A stretch of 64,000 bases of DNA from contig JAXMAO010000001.1 of assembly GCA_046350375.1 (NCBI GenBank), forward strand, positions 459,146 to 523,145, written 5' to 3'. Origin of the DNA: JAXMAO01 sp046350375 (GTDB lineage: Bacteria > Planctomycetota > Phycisphaerae > UBA1845 > UTPLA1). The notes under the pieces are model-generated. The model was not told the DNA's origin. It worked only from the letters and a program-made list of their open reading frames with translations, and did no database searches. Each line of letters begins with the position of its first letter. Positions within the stretch are counted from its first letter, which is position 1. Made by a program: the position numbers and the translations under genes. This document shows positions 43,391-51,622 of this stretch, piece after piece.

Positions 43391-45093
43391 CGCGCCGCCG
43401 CCCCCGCCGCGCCGCGGCCGCGCCGCGCGTCGTGCGTCGCCATCCGCCGCGCCCGCCGCTCGACCTGCCCGATCACCCGCCGCATCCAGTCGTGCCGGGC
43501 GGCGCGCTGGCCAGGCCCGTCGAGCCAGCCCGCGTAGCGCCGCAGGAAGCGCAGCCGGTCCGTCCGGCCGACGATCGCCGGCGTGCCATAGTGCAGCGCC
43601 GCCAGGTCTTTCACGCGCCAGCGCTCGCGCCGCCGCGGCCGCTCGAGCATCCGCGCCACGTCGATCACGTGCACCACCGGGCGCCGCGGCGCGGGCCACG
43701 CGACGAAGAGGTGGGCCGGATACAGGTCGCGATGGAACAGCTCCGCCTGGTGCATCACCCGCGCCACCGCCGCCACCTGGGTCACCAGCGCCGTTCGGTC
43801 CGGTCGAGTCAGCCCGCCCCACGCGCGCGGCAGCCAGCGCTCCAGCGACTCGCCCGGCACGGCCGCCACCACGATCGCGCTGCGCCGCTCCCACGGGCCG
43901 GCCATCTCTTCCGCAACCGCCGCGCAGCGCATGGTCGGCAAGCCCGCCTCGCTCAGCCGCCGGATCATATGCGACTCGCGCCACGCCGTGCTGTCGCGCC
44001 CGCCGCGCGACGCCAGGCGGCGCAGCTGCTCGCCCATCGGCGGCCGCTCGACGCGCTTCACGAAGTAGCTCGCCGCGGCGCCGGCCGACTCGACCGTCAC
44101 GCGCGCCCGCTGCCGGTGCGCCGGCAGGCCGTGCTTGTCGAGCCGATCGGCCCCGGGCAGCGGGCCGCGCAGCAGTGCGGCGGGATTCGCCAGGCCGATC
44201 GCCGCCAGCGGCTCCGCATCCAGCGCGTTCAGCCAGATGCCATCCGGCTGTCGTTCCAGTCCCTGGCTCGCCAGCCCGGCCGCCGGGCGATTCACCGCCG
44301 CCGTCCGCGACCCGGCCGGACACATTTCCGCCGTCGCGCCGAGCTCGGCAAGCCCGGCCGCGCGCCAGTGCGCCGCCCGCCCGCGTCGTGCCGCCGCGCC
44401 ATCGCGTCCGGCCAGGTATCCGCACGCAAACGCACGCTGCTCCATGCGCGTCGGCTCATACGGCAGCACCCGCCGCAGGCAGCGCCACAGATCGCCCGCC
44501 ACATCCCGCTTGCGCATCGACCCGACCCGTTCCAGGTCGATCAGACACAATTCCCAGCCGTGCGAACCGTGCGCCGCGAACACATGCCGCGGATGCAGAT
44601 CGCGCCAGCGCCGCTTCAACGCGTGCAAGCGCCCCAGCTCCACCCCCATCCGCCGCAACAACCCGCGCCGCAGCCGCGGCGACAGCTTCGCATCCGCCAG
44701 CCAGTCGGCCGCCGTCCGCTCCATCGGCGCCGCCTCAACCAGCAGAAACGCGGCCACGGTCCGCCCGCCGCGCCGCTGCCGGCCGACCGCCACGCCCGTC
44801 ATTGCCGCCAGGCCATCGGCCCGCAGCGCCACAAGCGTCTGCCACTCGCGCCACAATTCCTGCGGGGACGAACGGCCGGGCCAGTGCCAGCCCGGCCCGC
44901 TCCACCAGCGCTTGAGGTAGTACGGCCGCGAATCGCCGGCGTGCGTCAGGCAGACGGCGACACACTCGCGATCGACGTGCCGGCTGACCGGCACGCCGTC
45001 GCCGCGCAGCCGCATGAAGTCGTCGAACGTCCGCAGCCCGGCTTGCTCCAAGAGTGCCGCGGCGCCCGGGCGGACGATGACCCCGGCGCTCAT
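43387..45093 (-). CDS. two tandem LPS-core kinase (WaaP-like) domains
   Basis: 568 residues, double the usual kinase size. First half: YYLKRWWSGPGW (Lys), LHALKRRWRDLHPRHVF (catalytic Asp), ELCLIDLERVGSMRKRDVAG. Second half: SYFVKRVERPP (Lys), LFHRDLYPAHLFVAW, VHVIDVARMLERPRRRERW. Both carry the protein-kinase-like Lys, HRD/RDL and D-x-R features of the Kdo/WaaP family, which phosphorylates heptose or Kdo of LPS. The first half is more divergent and may be non-catalytic. It overlaps its neighbours by four bases on each side. Confidence 0.87.
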   Translation of the reverse strand: MSAGVIVRPGAAALLEQAGLRTFDDFMRLRGDGVPVSRHVDRECVAVCLTHAGDSRPYYLKRWWSGPGWHWPGRSSPQELWREWQTLVALRADGLAAMTGVAVGRQRRGGRTVAAFLLVEAAPMERTAADWLADAKLSPRLRRGLLRRMGVELGRLHALKRRWRDLHPRHVFAAHGSHGWELCLIDLERVGSMRKRDVAGDLWRCLRRVLPYEPTRMEQRAFACGYLAGRDGAAARRGRAAHWRAAGLAELGATAEMCPAGSRTAAVNRPAAGLASQGLERQPDGIWLNALDAEPLAAIGLANPAALLRGPLPGADRLDKHGLPAHRQRARVTVESAGAAASYFVKRVERPPMGEQLRRLASRGGRDSTAWRESHMIRRLSEAGLPTMRCAAVAEEMAGPWERRSAIVVAAVPGESLERWLPRAWGGLTRPDRTALVTQVAAVARVMHQAELFHRDLYPAHLFVAWPAPRRPVVHVIDVARMLERPRRRERWRVKDLAALHYGTPAIVGRTDRLRFLRRYAGWLDGPGQRAARHDWMRRVIGQVERRARRMATHDARRGRGAAGAAAR

Positions 45094-45881
45094 GGCACAC
45101 CGTCCTTGCGGCGGCGATCGGCCAGCACGCGCCGCGCGAGTCGCCGCGCCGCGCCGCGCGCGTCGGTCGCGTCATCGCATGCCGCCACGTAGCGCCGCAG
45201 CCAGCGGAACCGCTGCGGGCGCGTCAGGAACGTGCGGGCCGACTTGTCGAGGCTTGACAGGTCGCGCATGCGGAAATGCCAGCGCATCCACGGCAGGAAG
45301 CGCCGCCCGCCGCGCGACGAATCGAGCACCACCGGAGTCGGTCCGCCCAGCATGTCGCGCACCAGGATGTTCCGCCATTGCAGATCGACGTGGTAGAAGC
45401 CCGCGGCATGCATCCGCGCCACCAGGCTCGCCAGCTCGGCCAGCAGGCGTTCCCCGGCCGCCGTCCCGCCCGCCGCATGGCGCGGCCACCAGCGCTCCAG
45501 CGGCTCGGCGTCCGGCACGCCGCGCGTCAGAATGAATCCGTGCACCAGGCGACCGAAGCGCCGCCGCGAGCCGTGGGCGATCACGTCCGGCACGGCCGCG
45601 CCGACGCGGCTGCGCAGCAGCCGGTAATTGCGCGCCTCGATCGCGCCCTTGTGCGGCAGCAGCCGGTGGCGGGTCGCCCGCTCGGCGTAGTCGAACTGCT
45701 TCAGGTAGCAGGCCTCGCGGCGCCCGTTGACCTCGATCTCGACGCGCTGCGTCTGCGAAGTGCGCGTGCGGGCGACCGGCGTGCCGCGCCGCCCCGCGAT
45801 GAAGTCGGCACAGCTCGCCAGCCCGGCCGCCGCCAGCCAGGCCGCATCCGCCGCCGATTCGATCGCCAGCCGATCGCCCAT
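45090..45881 (-). CDS. LPS-core kinase, WaaP-like
   Basis: 263 residues. ACYLKQFDYAERATRHRL gives the ATP-site Lys, AGFYHVDLQWRNILVRD the catalytic loop (HVDLQWRN), and PVVLDSSRGGRRFLPWM a DxS-type metal site. The catalytic loop reads HVDL instead of HRDL, a change tolerated in atypical kinases. It is one of three consecutive kinase genes. Start 45881 lies nine bases after the upstream gene's stop; its own stop overlaps the next start (ATGA). Confidence 0.85.
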   Translation of the reverse strand: MGDRLAIESAADAAWLAAAGLASCADFIAGRRGTPVARTRTSQTQRVEIEVNGRREACYLKQFDYAERATRHRLLPHKGAIEARNYRLLRSRVGAAVPDVIAHGSRRRFGRLVHGFILTRGVPDAEPLERWWPRHAAGGTAAGERLLAELASLVARMHAAGFYHVDLQWRNILVRDMLGGPTPVVLDSSRGGRRFLPWMRWHFRMRDLSSLDKSARTFLTRPQRFRWLRRYVAACDDATDARGAARRLARRVLADRRRKDGVP

Positions 45882-45889
45882 GCCCGCCG

Positions 45890-46771
45890 TCACGCCGCCG
45901 GGCTTTCGGCCAGGCGGTCGAACACCCCCTGGCGTGCCAGCCGCTCCTGCTCCGAGGCGCGCAGCACGTCGGTTTCGTCCTGCACGCGCTCCATCCACTC
46001 GCGCTCTTCCTCGCCGATGCGCTCGGCGCCGAAATAGGCGCGGATGAAGCGCAGCTCGTCGGCCCGCGAGCAGAAGCGCGGCGCCAGCACCCCCAGCGCC
46101 GCCAGGTCGCGCGCCACGTGGTCGCGCCGCCACTGCTTCACGCGGATCCGCCGCCCGACCGACGCATCGAGAAAGTAGAACTCGAAGTCCAGGTTCGGCA
46201 GCGGCCGGATCAGCACGTTCCGCCAGAACAGGTCGCGGTGCACGAACCCGGAGTCGTGCATGAAGCGCACCTGCCGCGCGAGCTGCGTCAGGATCCGCCG
46301 CCGGGCGGCCATCGCCACGTCGTCGGCCAGGCCCAGCCCGTCGCGGCTGAAACGCTGGATGAAGGTCGCCAGCGACAGCGCCTCGGGCACCGCCTCGGTC
46401 ACCAGGAAGCAGCTGCGGACCATGCCGTACAGCCGCCGCTCGCCCCACGCCACCGGGCGGACCGCCTGAATGCCCCAGCGCCGCATCGCCGAGAGGATGC
46501 GATATTCGGCCCGCGCCCGGCTGTCGCGCAGCAGCCCGCCGCGCAGCGCCACCCGCATCCGCTTGCCGAGCGTCGGATAGTGATACCGCTTCACGTACAC
46601 CGCCAGGTTCGACGGCGCCAGCAGCTGGAACACCGTGTCCGACGAGCGGCTCCATGCCACCAGCCGATCGCCCGGCATCGCCAGGATCGCTCCCGGCGTC
46701 GCCAGCCCCGCATCGGCCAGCGCCACGCGATAGGCCGGATCGATCCGCATGTGGTCGCGCTCGACAATCAT
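45890..46771 (-). CDS. LPS-core kinase, WaaP-like
   Basis: 293 residues. NLAVYVKRYHYPTLGKRM carries the Lys, DSGFVHRDLFWRNVLIRP the canonical catalytic loop (HRDL-x3-N), and FYFLDASVGRRIRVKQWRRD the metal Asp. The sequence is the most complete of the kinase group and probably the active WaaP-type heptose kinase. A C-terminal tail of about 35 residues is acidic and Arg/Gln-rich. It overlaps the start of its neighbour waaF-like gene by four bases. Confidence 0.88.
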   Translation of the reverse strand: MIVERDHMRIDPAYRVALADAGLATPGAILAMPGDRLVAWSRSSDTVFQLLAPSNLAVYVKRYHYPTLGKRMRVALRGGLLRDSRARAEYRILSAMRRWGIQAVRPVAWGERRLYGMVRSCFLVTEAVPEALSLATFIQRFSRDGLGLADDVAMAARRRILTQLARQVRFMHDSGFVHRDLFWRNVLIRPLPNLDFEFYFLDASVGRRIRVKQWRRDHVARDLAALGVLAPRFCSRADELRFIRAYFGAERIGEEEREWMERVQDETDVLRASEQERLARQGVFDRLAESPAA

Positions 46772-47859
46772 CCGGCCGCCTCCGGCGCAGGGTGCCGCGC
46801 GGCCGACGCCAGCCGCGAGCCCGAGCGATCGCGCGCCCGATCCGCCAGCAGCGCCTCGGCCGCGGCCAGCACGGGGTCCACCTCCAGCTTGCGGAGGCAG
46901 TCGTTGTGGCCCAGCGGGCAGCGCTTCTGCTGGCACGGCATGCAGTCGAGCGTGAGCATCACGGAGCGCTCGCGCGCGCCGGCCGTCGCCGTCCAGACCG
47001 GATCGGTCGGCCCGAAGATCGTCACCACCGGCACGTCGAACGCGATCGCGAAGTGGCGCGGTCCGGTGTCGTTGGTCACCAGCAGGTCGGCGTCGCAAAC
47101 GAGCGCCTTGAGCGGCCCGAGCCCCAGCGGCGGCTCGAAGCAATAGACCAGCGCGTGCCGCGCCGCGGCGCGAATGGCCGCGGCGATGGCGCGCTCGCCC
47201 GGCGTGCCGGTCACGATCACCTCGGCGTCGGCGCGCTCGACCAGCGCGTCGGCCAGCGCCGCGAAGCGCTCGGCCGGCCAGAGCTTCGCCGAGCCGAATG
47301 CGCCGCCCGGGTTGAGCACCACGCGCGGACGCCGCGGGTCGCGCGGGCCGAGCCGCCCGGCGATCGCCGCTTCGTCCGCGGCGCCGACGGCCAGCGTCGG
47401 GCGGCGCTCGGCGATGCGCGCGCCGAGCGGCTCGAGCAGTGCAGCGTAGTAGTCGACCATGGTGACGGGCCGGAAGCGCCGGCCGTCGCGCGGCGGCGCG
47501 AGCCGGTCGGTCAGCAGCCAGCCGCGTCCGTCGCGCGCATAGCCGATGCGGCGGACCGCGCCGCTCAGCCAAGCCGCCAGGGCGCTGCGAAACGAGTTGG
47601 GCATGAGCAGCGCCAGGTCGAAGCGCTCGCGTCGCAGTCGCCGGATGAATGCGGGCCAGCCGCGCGTGCCGGCGGGCCAGTGAATGCAGGCGTCGCAGAG
47701 TTCGCCGGCGCCGACCAGGTCGGAGACGTAAGCGCGGCAGAGATAAGTAATTCGGGCGTCCGGGAAGCGCCGGCGCAAGGCGACGAGGACGGGCGTCGCC
47801 AAGACCACGTCGCCGACCCAGTTGGGCAGAATGACCAGGATTCGCCTAACGTCGCTCAA
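46768..47859 (-). CDS. LPS heptosyltransferase II-like (GT9)
   Basis: 363 residues. NWVGDVVLATPVLVALRRRF, VVLNPGGAFGSAKLWPAERF and NDTGPRHFAIAFDVPVVTIF are GT9 motifs, and the Cys-rich CMPCQQKRCPLGHNDC is found in WaaF relatives. It transfers ADP-heptose to the LPS core. The TTG start at 47859 gives the normal N-terminus; in-frame codons up to 48021 add 54 residues without homology. It is the first gene of the operon, whose ends overlap by four bases at three of the junctions. Confidence 0.86.
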   Translation of the reverse strand: MSDVRRILVILPNWVGDVVLATPVLVALRRRFPDARITYLCRAYVSDLVGAGELCDACIHWPAGTRGWPAFIRRLRRERFDLALLMPNSFRSALAAWLSGAVRRIGYARDGRGWLLTDRLAPPRDGRRFRPVTMVDYYAALLEPLGARIAERRPTLAVGAADEAAIAGRLGPRDPRRPRVVLNPGGAFGSAKLWPAERFAALADALVERADAEVIVTGTPGERAIAAAIRAAARHALVYCFEPPLGLGPLKALVCDADLLVTNDTGPRHFAIAFDVPVVTIFGPTDPVWTATAGARERSVMLTLDCMPCQQKRCPLGHNDCLRKLEVDPVLAAAEALLADRARDRSGSRLASAARHPAPEAAG

Positions 47860-47997
47860 CGGCGCGATTCTAAAGTCGAGGCCCGCGGGGCGTCCAACGG
47901 CGGGCGGCGCACCACTGTGACCTGGCGATGCAACCCGCGTGAGGCAAACAGGTTGAAGAGCGACCGGCGCGTCGCCGCCCGGGCGGTTCGGGCCGGC

Positions 47998-48026
47998 TGG
48001 ACAGTCCGGGAATGCTCGCATACAGT
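47998..48026 (+). promoter_or_regulatory. promoter of fabI
   Basis: TGGACA (47998-48003), 17-bp spacer, TACAGT (48021-48026). The start would be near 48033, leaving a leader of about 65 nt with SD GAGGGAG before the ATG at 48099. It matches the pattern of other promoters in this window. Confidence 0.6.
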
Positions 48027-48098
48027 CTTGGATTGATCTGATCGACGCGAAGCCCCGGGCCCGCCGCGTCGCGAAACCGAAGCGAGGGAGCTTGTGTC

Positions 48099-48872
48099 AT
48101 GGGTCTCATGAGCGGCAAGAAGGGCCTCGTCATTGGCGTGGCGAACGATCGCAGCCTGGCGTGGTTCGTCTCCGAGCGGCTGCACAAGGAAGGCGCCGAG
48201 ATCGGCTTCTCGCACCTGCCGGGCGAGAAGATGGAGCGCCGCGTTCGCAAGCTGGTCGAGCCGACCGGCGCGAAATTCATCGAGCCGCTCGACGTCACCA
48301 ACGACGAGCACTTGACCACGTTCTTCAACAAGGCGCGCGACGCCTACGGCCAGATCGACTTCCTGCTGCACGCCGTCGCCTATGCCAATCGCGACTCGCT
48401 GATGCACCGCTTCTATATGACCAAGCGCGAGGACTTCAAGCAGGCCATGGACATCAGCGCCTTTTCTCTGGTGGCCTGCTGCCAGCACGGCTTCGAGCTG
48501 TTCCGCGAAGGCGCGGCCGTACTCACGCTCACCTATCTCGGCAGCGTGCGCTTCGTGCCCGGCTACAACGTCATGGGCGTCTGCAAGGCGGCGCTCGAAA
48601 GCTCGGTCCGCTACCTGGCCGCCGACATGGGCGACCTGAAGCGCGTCCGCGTCAACGCATTGTCGGCCGGTCCGTGCCGCACGCTCAGCTCGGCCGGCAT
48701 CGACGGCTTCGACAAGATCCTCGATCACTACCCCACCAAGAGCCCGCTGCACCGCAACATCGACCCGGACGAGGTCGGCAAGTCGGGCCTCTACCTGTGC
48801 AGCGAGCTGTCCAGCGGCGTCACGGGCGAGATTCACTACGTCGACGCCGGCTACAACATGGTCGGCTGGTAG
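48099..48872 (+). CDS. fabI: enoyl-ACP reductase (NADH)
   Basis: 257 residues. GVANDRSLAWFVSERL binds the cofactor; TYLGSVRFVPGYNVMGVCKA carries the FabI Tyr-x(6)-Lys-type active site (Tyr in PGYNVM, Lys in VCKAAL); ALSAGPCRTLSSAGI and HYVDAGYNMVGW follow. It catalyses the last reduction of each fatty-acid elongation cycle and is the target of triclosan-type inhibitors in other species. The second gap-filling ATG within the first codons is not needed. It stands alone on the plus strand, divergent from the LPS operon. Confidence 0.96.
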   Translation: MGLMSGKKGLVIGVANDRSLAWFVSERLHKEGAEIGFSHLPGEKMERRVRKLVEPTGAKFIEPLDVTNDEHLTTFFNKARDAYGQIDFLLHAVAYANRDSLMHRFYMTKREDFKQAMDISAFSLVACCQHGFELFREGAAVLTLTYLGSVRFVPGYNVMGVCKAALESSVRYLAADMGDLKRVRVNALSAGPCRTLSSAGIDGFDKILDHYPTKSPLHRNIDPDEVGKSGLYLCSELSSGVTGEIHYVDAGYNMVGW

Positions 48873-49026
48873 CACTTGCGCACCGCTCTGGCCGCCAGCC
48901 GTTTCGGCCGATGCTGCCGCGCCCCGTTTGGCCCTAGAAAACCGCCCGATCTGGCCGCAAATGGGCCTAATCTGACCCACCCCGAACCACGGGTTATGAA
49001 CGCCCGCCGGCCCGCACAAAAAAAGC

Positions 49027-49056
49027 TTGCGTGAACCTAATAGTCTGGTTTAGCAT
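49027..49056 (+). promoter_or_regulatory. candidate promoter of the HU-like gene
   Basis: TTGCGT (49027-49032), 18-bp spacer, TAGCAT (49051-49056), preceded by an A-tract (49018-49024) that could act as an UP element. The start would be near 49063, with about 100 nt of leader. The hexamers are only moderate. Confidence 0.4.
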
Positions 49057-49161
49057 ATCTTACGCTCGCCACGCGAAGGGACTAACAGGGCGGCGGCGGG
49101 CGCTACATCTCCGCGGCGACGGTGTGCAGGGCCAGGGCGCAGTCGATTGGGAATCAACGAC

Positions 49162-49488
<327 letters not shown>

Positions 49489-49658
49489 CGCCGCCGCCAC
49501 GCCGGCGGACATCGCCTGAGCCAACGCATACCTACCGAAGCCGTAATTGCGGCCAGCCGCCCGCATGGGCGGGGTCCGCGACTGCTTGCGGTCCGGCGCC
49601 TACCATTCAGTAGCGATTCCGGTCGCGCACTCCTTCCGCACGCCATGTGGAGGGCGCC

Positions 49659-51050
49659 ATGCATGTCTTTCGCATCGTCTCCGGTCAACCGCCGGTTCTG
49701 ATGGTCTGGGTCTGGGCGATCTGCGGCTGTGCGACAGAGGGTCCGTCTGCGCCCCCGAGCGCGACGCAACCTGCGCCGCAGTCATTCGTAGAGGTTCCCA
49801 ATCCGCGCTCGAGCGACAATCCGCGATTCGCGCTCGAGCCGCTTCCCGCCCCGGCGCCGGGCGCGTCGATTCGCGATCCGCGATTCGGGACCGCGCAGCG
49901 GCGGGTGGTGCAGGCCGAGCGACTGCGGCACGAATACTCGCGGCACGATCCGTTCAATCGCGACCAGTCGCTGATTCTGCTGCAATACCTTCCGGATGGC
50001 GAATGGCGGATTTATTCGACGGCGGCGGTTCCGTACGACCAGTCGGGGTCCCTGCTGCGAACGGTGGACCTGGCCGAGCCGCGCTGGGACCCGGACTCGG
50101 CCGAGCTGTTGTGGGGATTCCGGGAATTCAAGATCGTCAGAATCAACGTGCGGACGGGAACCGCGACGGTGGTGAAGGATTTTTCAACCGACCCGGCGAT
50201 TCGGCCCCTTCTGACGAGCAACCCCGATCTCTATCGCATCACCATGAAGGACGAAGGCGAGCCGTCGGCCGACTTTCGCCACTGGGCCTTTCTGCTTCAG
50301 GGCACCCAGGACGACTACCGCATGCGCGCCGTCGCGACCTGGGATCGCCAGGCCGACCGCGTCGAAGGCGTCTATCCGCTGCCGGCGGCGAAGTCGCGGA
50401 TCGACTGGGTGGGGATGTCGCCGCGCGGCCAGTGGGTGTTGATCGGCGCGGACTTCGACAACGGCGGCCCGCTGGCCGGGCTGACGCTCGCCGACCGGGC
50501 GCTGAAGACGTTTCATCCGCTCGACGCGGACACGGCCCACGCCGACGTGGGGCTGGACAGCGGCGACCGCGAAGTCATCGTCATGCAGAGCAACCGCAGC
50601 GATTCGATCGACATGATCCCGATTTCGCCGGATTCAAGGCCCGTTTCGGGCCCGGACAGCGACGTCGCGGGCAGCGGGCGCGTGCGCCTGATCCGGCTGT
50701 TCTACGACTCAGAGTCGGCGCTGGGCCTCAACAGTGGCGTGCACATCTCGTGCAACGCCCCGGGCTACTGCGTCGTCTCGACCTTCACGGAGCCGGGCCG
50801 CCGCGAGCAGAACTGGCTCGACCGGACGATTCTGCTGGTGCGGCTTGATCCGCGCCAGCCGCGCGCGATCTATCTGTCGAAGGTCCACGGCACCGCCGGC
50901 GCCTACTGGGAAGAGACGCAGGCGTCGATCAGCCGCGATGCGCGGCGGGTGGTCTGGGCGACGAACTGGGGTCGAGCCGTCGGCGAGGAACGGGTGTGGA
51001 TGATGGACATGCGGATTCCGCCGCAGTGGCTGTCGATGCTGGAGCGATGA
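49659..51050 (+). CDS. lipoprotein with propeller-like repeats
   Basis: 463 residues. Lipobox AICGC (near residue 25). The N-terminal 60 residues are Pro/Ala/Ser-rich. From about 75 onward repeats of a strand-rich unit occur: SLILLQYLPDGEWRIYSTAA, PRWDPDSAELLWGFREFKIV, DFRHWAFLLQGTQDDYRMRA, DWVGMSPRGQWVLIGADF. It ends with ASISRDARRVVWATNWG. These suggest a WD40/TolB-like propeller. Function unknown; outer-membrane or periplasmic. GGAGG lies six bases upstream of the ATG. An in-frame ATG four codons earlier is possible. Confidence 0.78.
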   Translation: MHVFRIVSGQPPVLMVWVWAICGCATEGPSAPPSATQPAPQSFVEVPNPRSSDNPRFALEPLPAPAPGASIRDPRFGTAQRRVVQAERLRHEYSRHDPFNRDQSLILLQYLPDGEWRIYSTAAVPYDQSGSLLRTVDLAEPRWDPDSAELLWGFREFKIVRINVRTGTATVVKDFSTDPAIRPLLTSNPDLYRITMKDEGEPSADFRHWAFLLQGTQDDYRMRAVATWDRQADRVEGVYPLPAAKSRIDWVGMSPRGQWVLIGADFDNGGPLAGLTLADRALKTFHPLDADTAHADVGLDSGDREVIVMQSNRSDSIDMIPISPDSRPVSGPDSDVAGSGRVRLIRLFYDSESALGLNSGVHISCNAPGYCVVSTFTEPGRREQNWLDRTILLVRLDPRQPRAIYLSKVHGTAGAYWEETQASISRDARRVVWATNWGRAVGEERVWMMDMRIPPQWLSMLER

Positions 51051-51111
51051 CGCGCGGGCGCGCCGCGCGACGGCCCTGCAACCGGCGGACTGGAACGAGA
51101 GGGCGTCTATC

Positions 51112-51549
51112 ATGTCGCGCGCGCGATCGATCGGAGCGGCGCTGATCGGGGTCAGCACGATGTGCGGCTCCGCCGCGGCGCAGCCGCTGGATAGCTGCGG
51201 CACGCTGGTGAGCGGCGTGAATCAGTGCGTGCTGTTTCGGCTGGGCGACGGGACAAGCTACCTGCTGGACAACGAGGGCGGATACGCCGTCGGCGGCCAG
51301 GTGCACGTCGTCGGCACGATCCAGCCGACCTGCTTTTCGAGCTGCAACCAGGGCAACGGCTGCGTGACGGTGCAGTCGATCGGGCCGTGCGTGGTGCAGA
51401 TCATCGAGCCGTCGCTGCCCGGCGACCGGTGCGGGTCGATGTGCGGTGTGGCGCTGCCCGGCGCACTGACAAGCGGCTTGCTGGGCTGGGGCGGGGCCCG
51501 CTGGCTGCGCCACCGGCGCGCCGCAGTCGCGGCCAGGCCGGGCCGCTGA
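51112..51549 (+). CDS. secreted single Cys-repeat protein
   Basis: 145 residues. Signal peptide ARSIGAALIGVSTMCGSAAA. The single module reads CGTLVSGVNQCVLF, YLLDNEGGYAVGGQVHVVGT and CFSSCNQGNGCVTVQSIGPC, clearly related to the gene at 1-418. The C-terminus has CGSMCGVALPGALTSGLLGW followed by RWLRHRR, a hydrophobic-then-basic end like MYXO/GC-type sorting signals, though not the PEP type. It may be a disulfide-rich exported protein. It starts 61 bp after the propeller-like lipoprotein on the same strand. Confidence 0.75.
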   Translation: MSRARSIGAALIGVSTMCGSAAAQPLDSCGTLVSGVNQCVLFRLGDGTSYLLDNEGGYAVGGQVHVVGTIQPTCFSSCNQGNGCVTVQSIGPCVVQIIEPSLPGDRCGSMCGVALPGALTSGLLGWGGARWLRHRRAAVAARPGR

Positions 51550-51622
51550 ACGGACCGCCGCGGAGCGAGCCGGCCATCAACGTCATGCACGCGCGGCGGC
51601 GCATCGCCGGACCCCTGCGACG

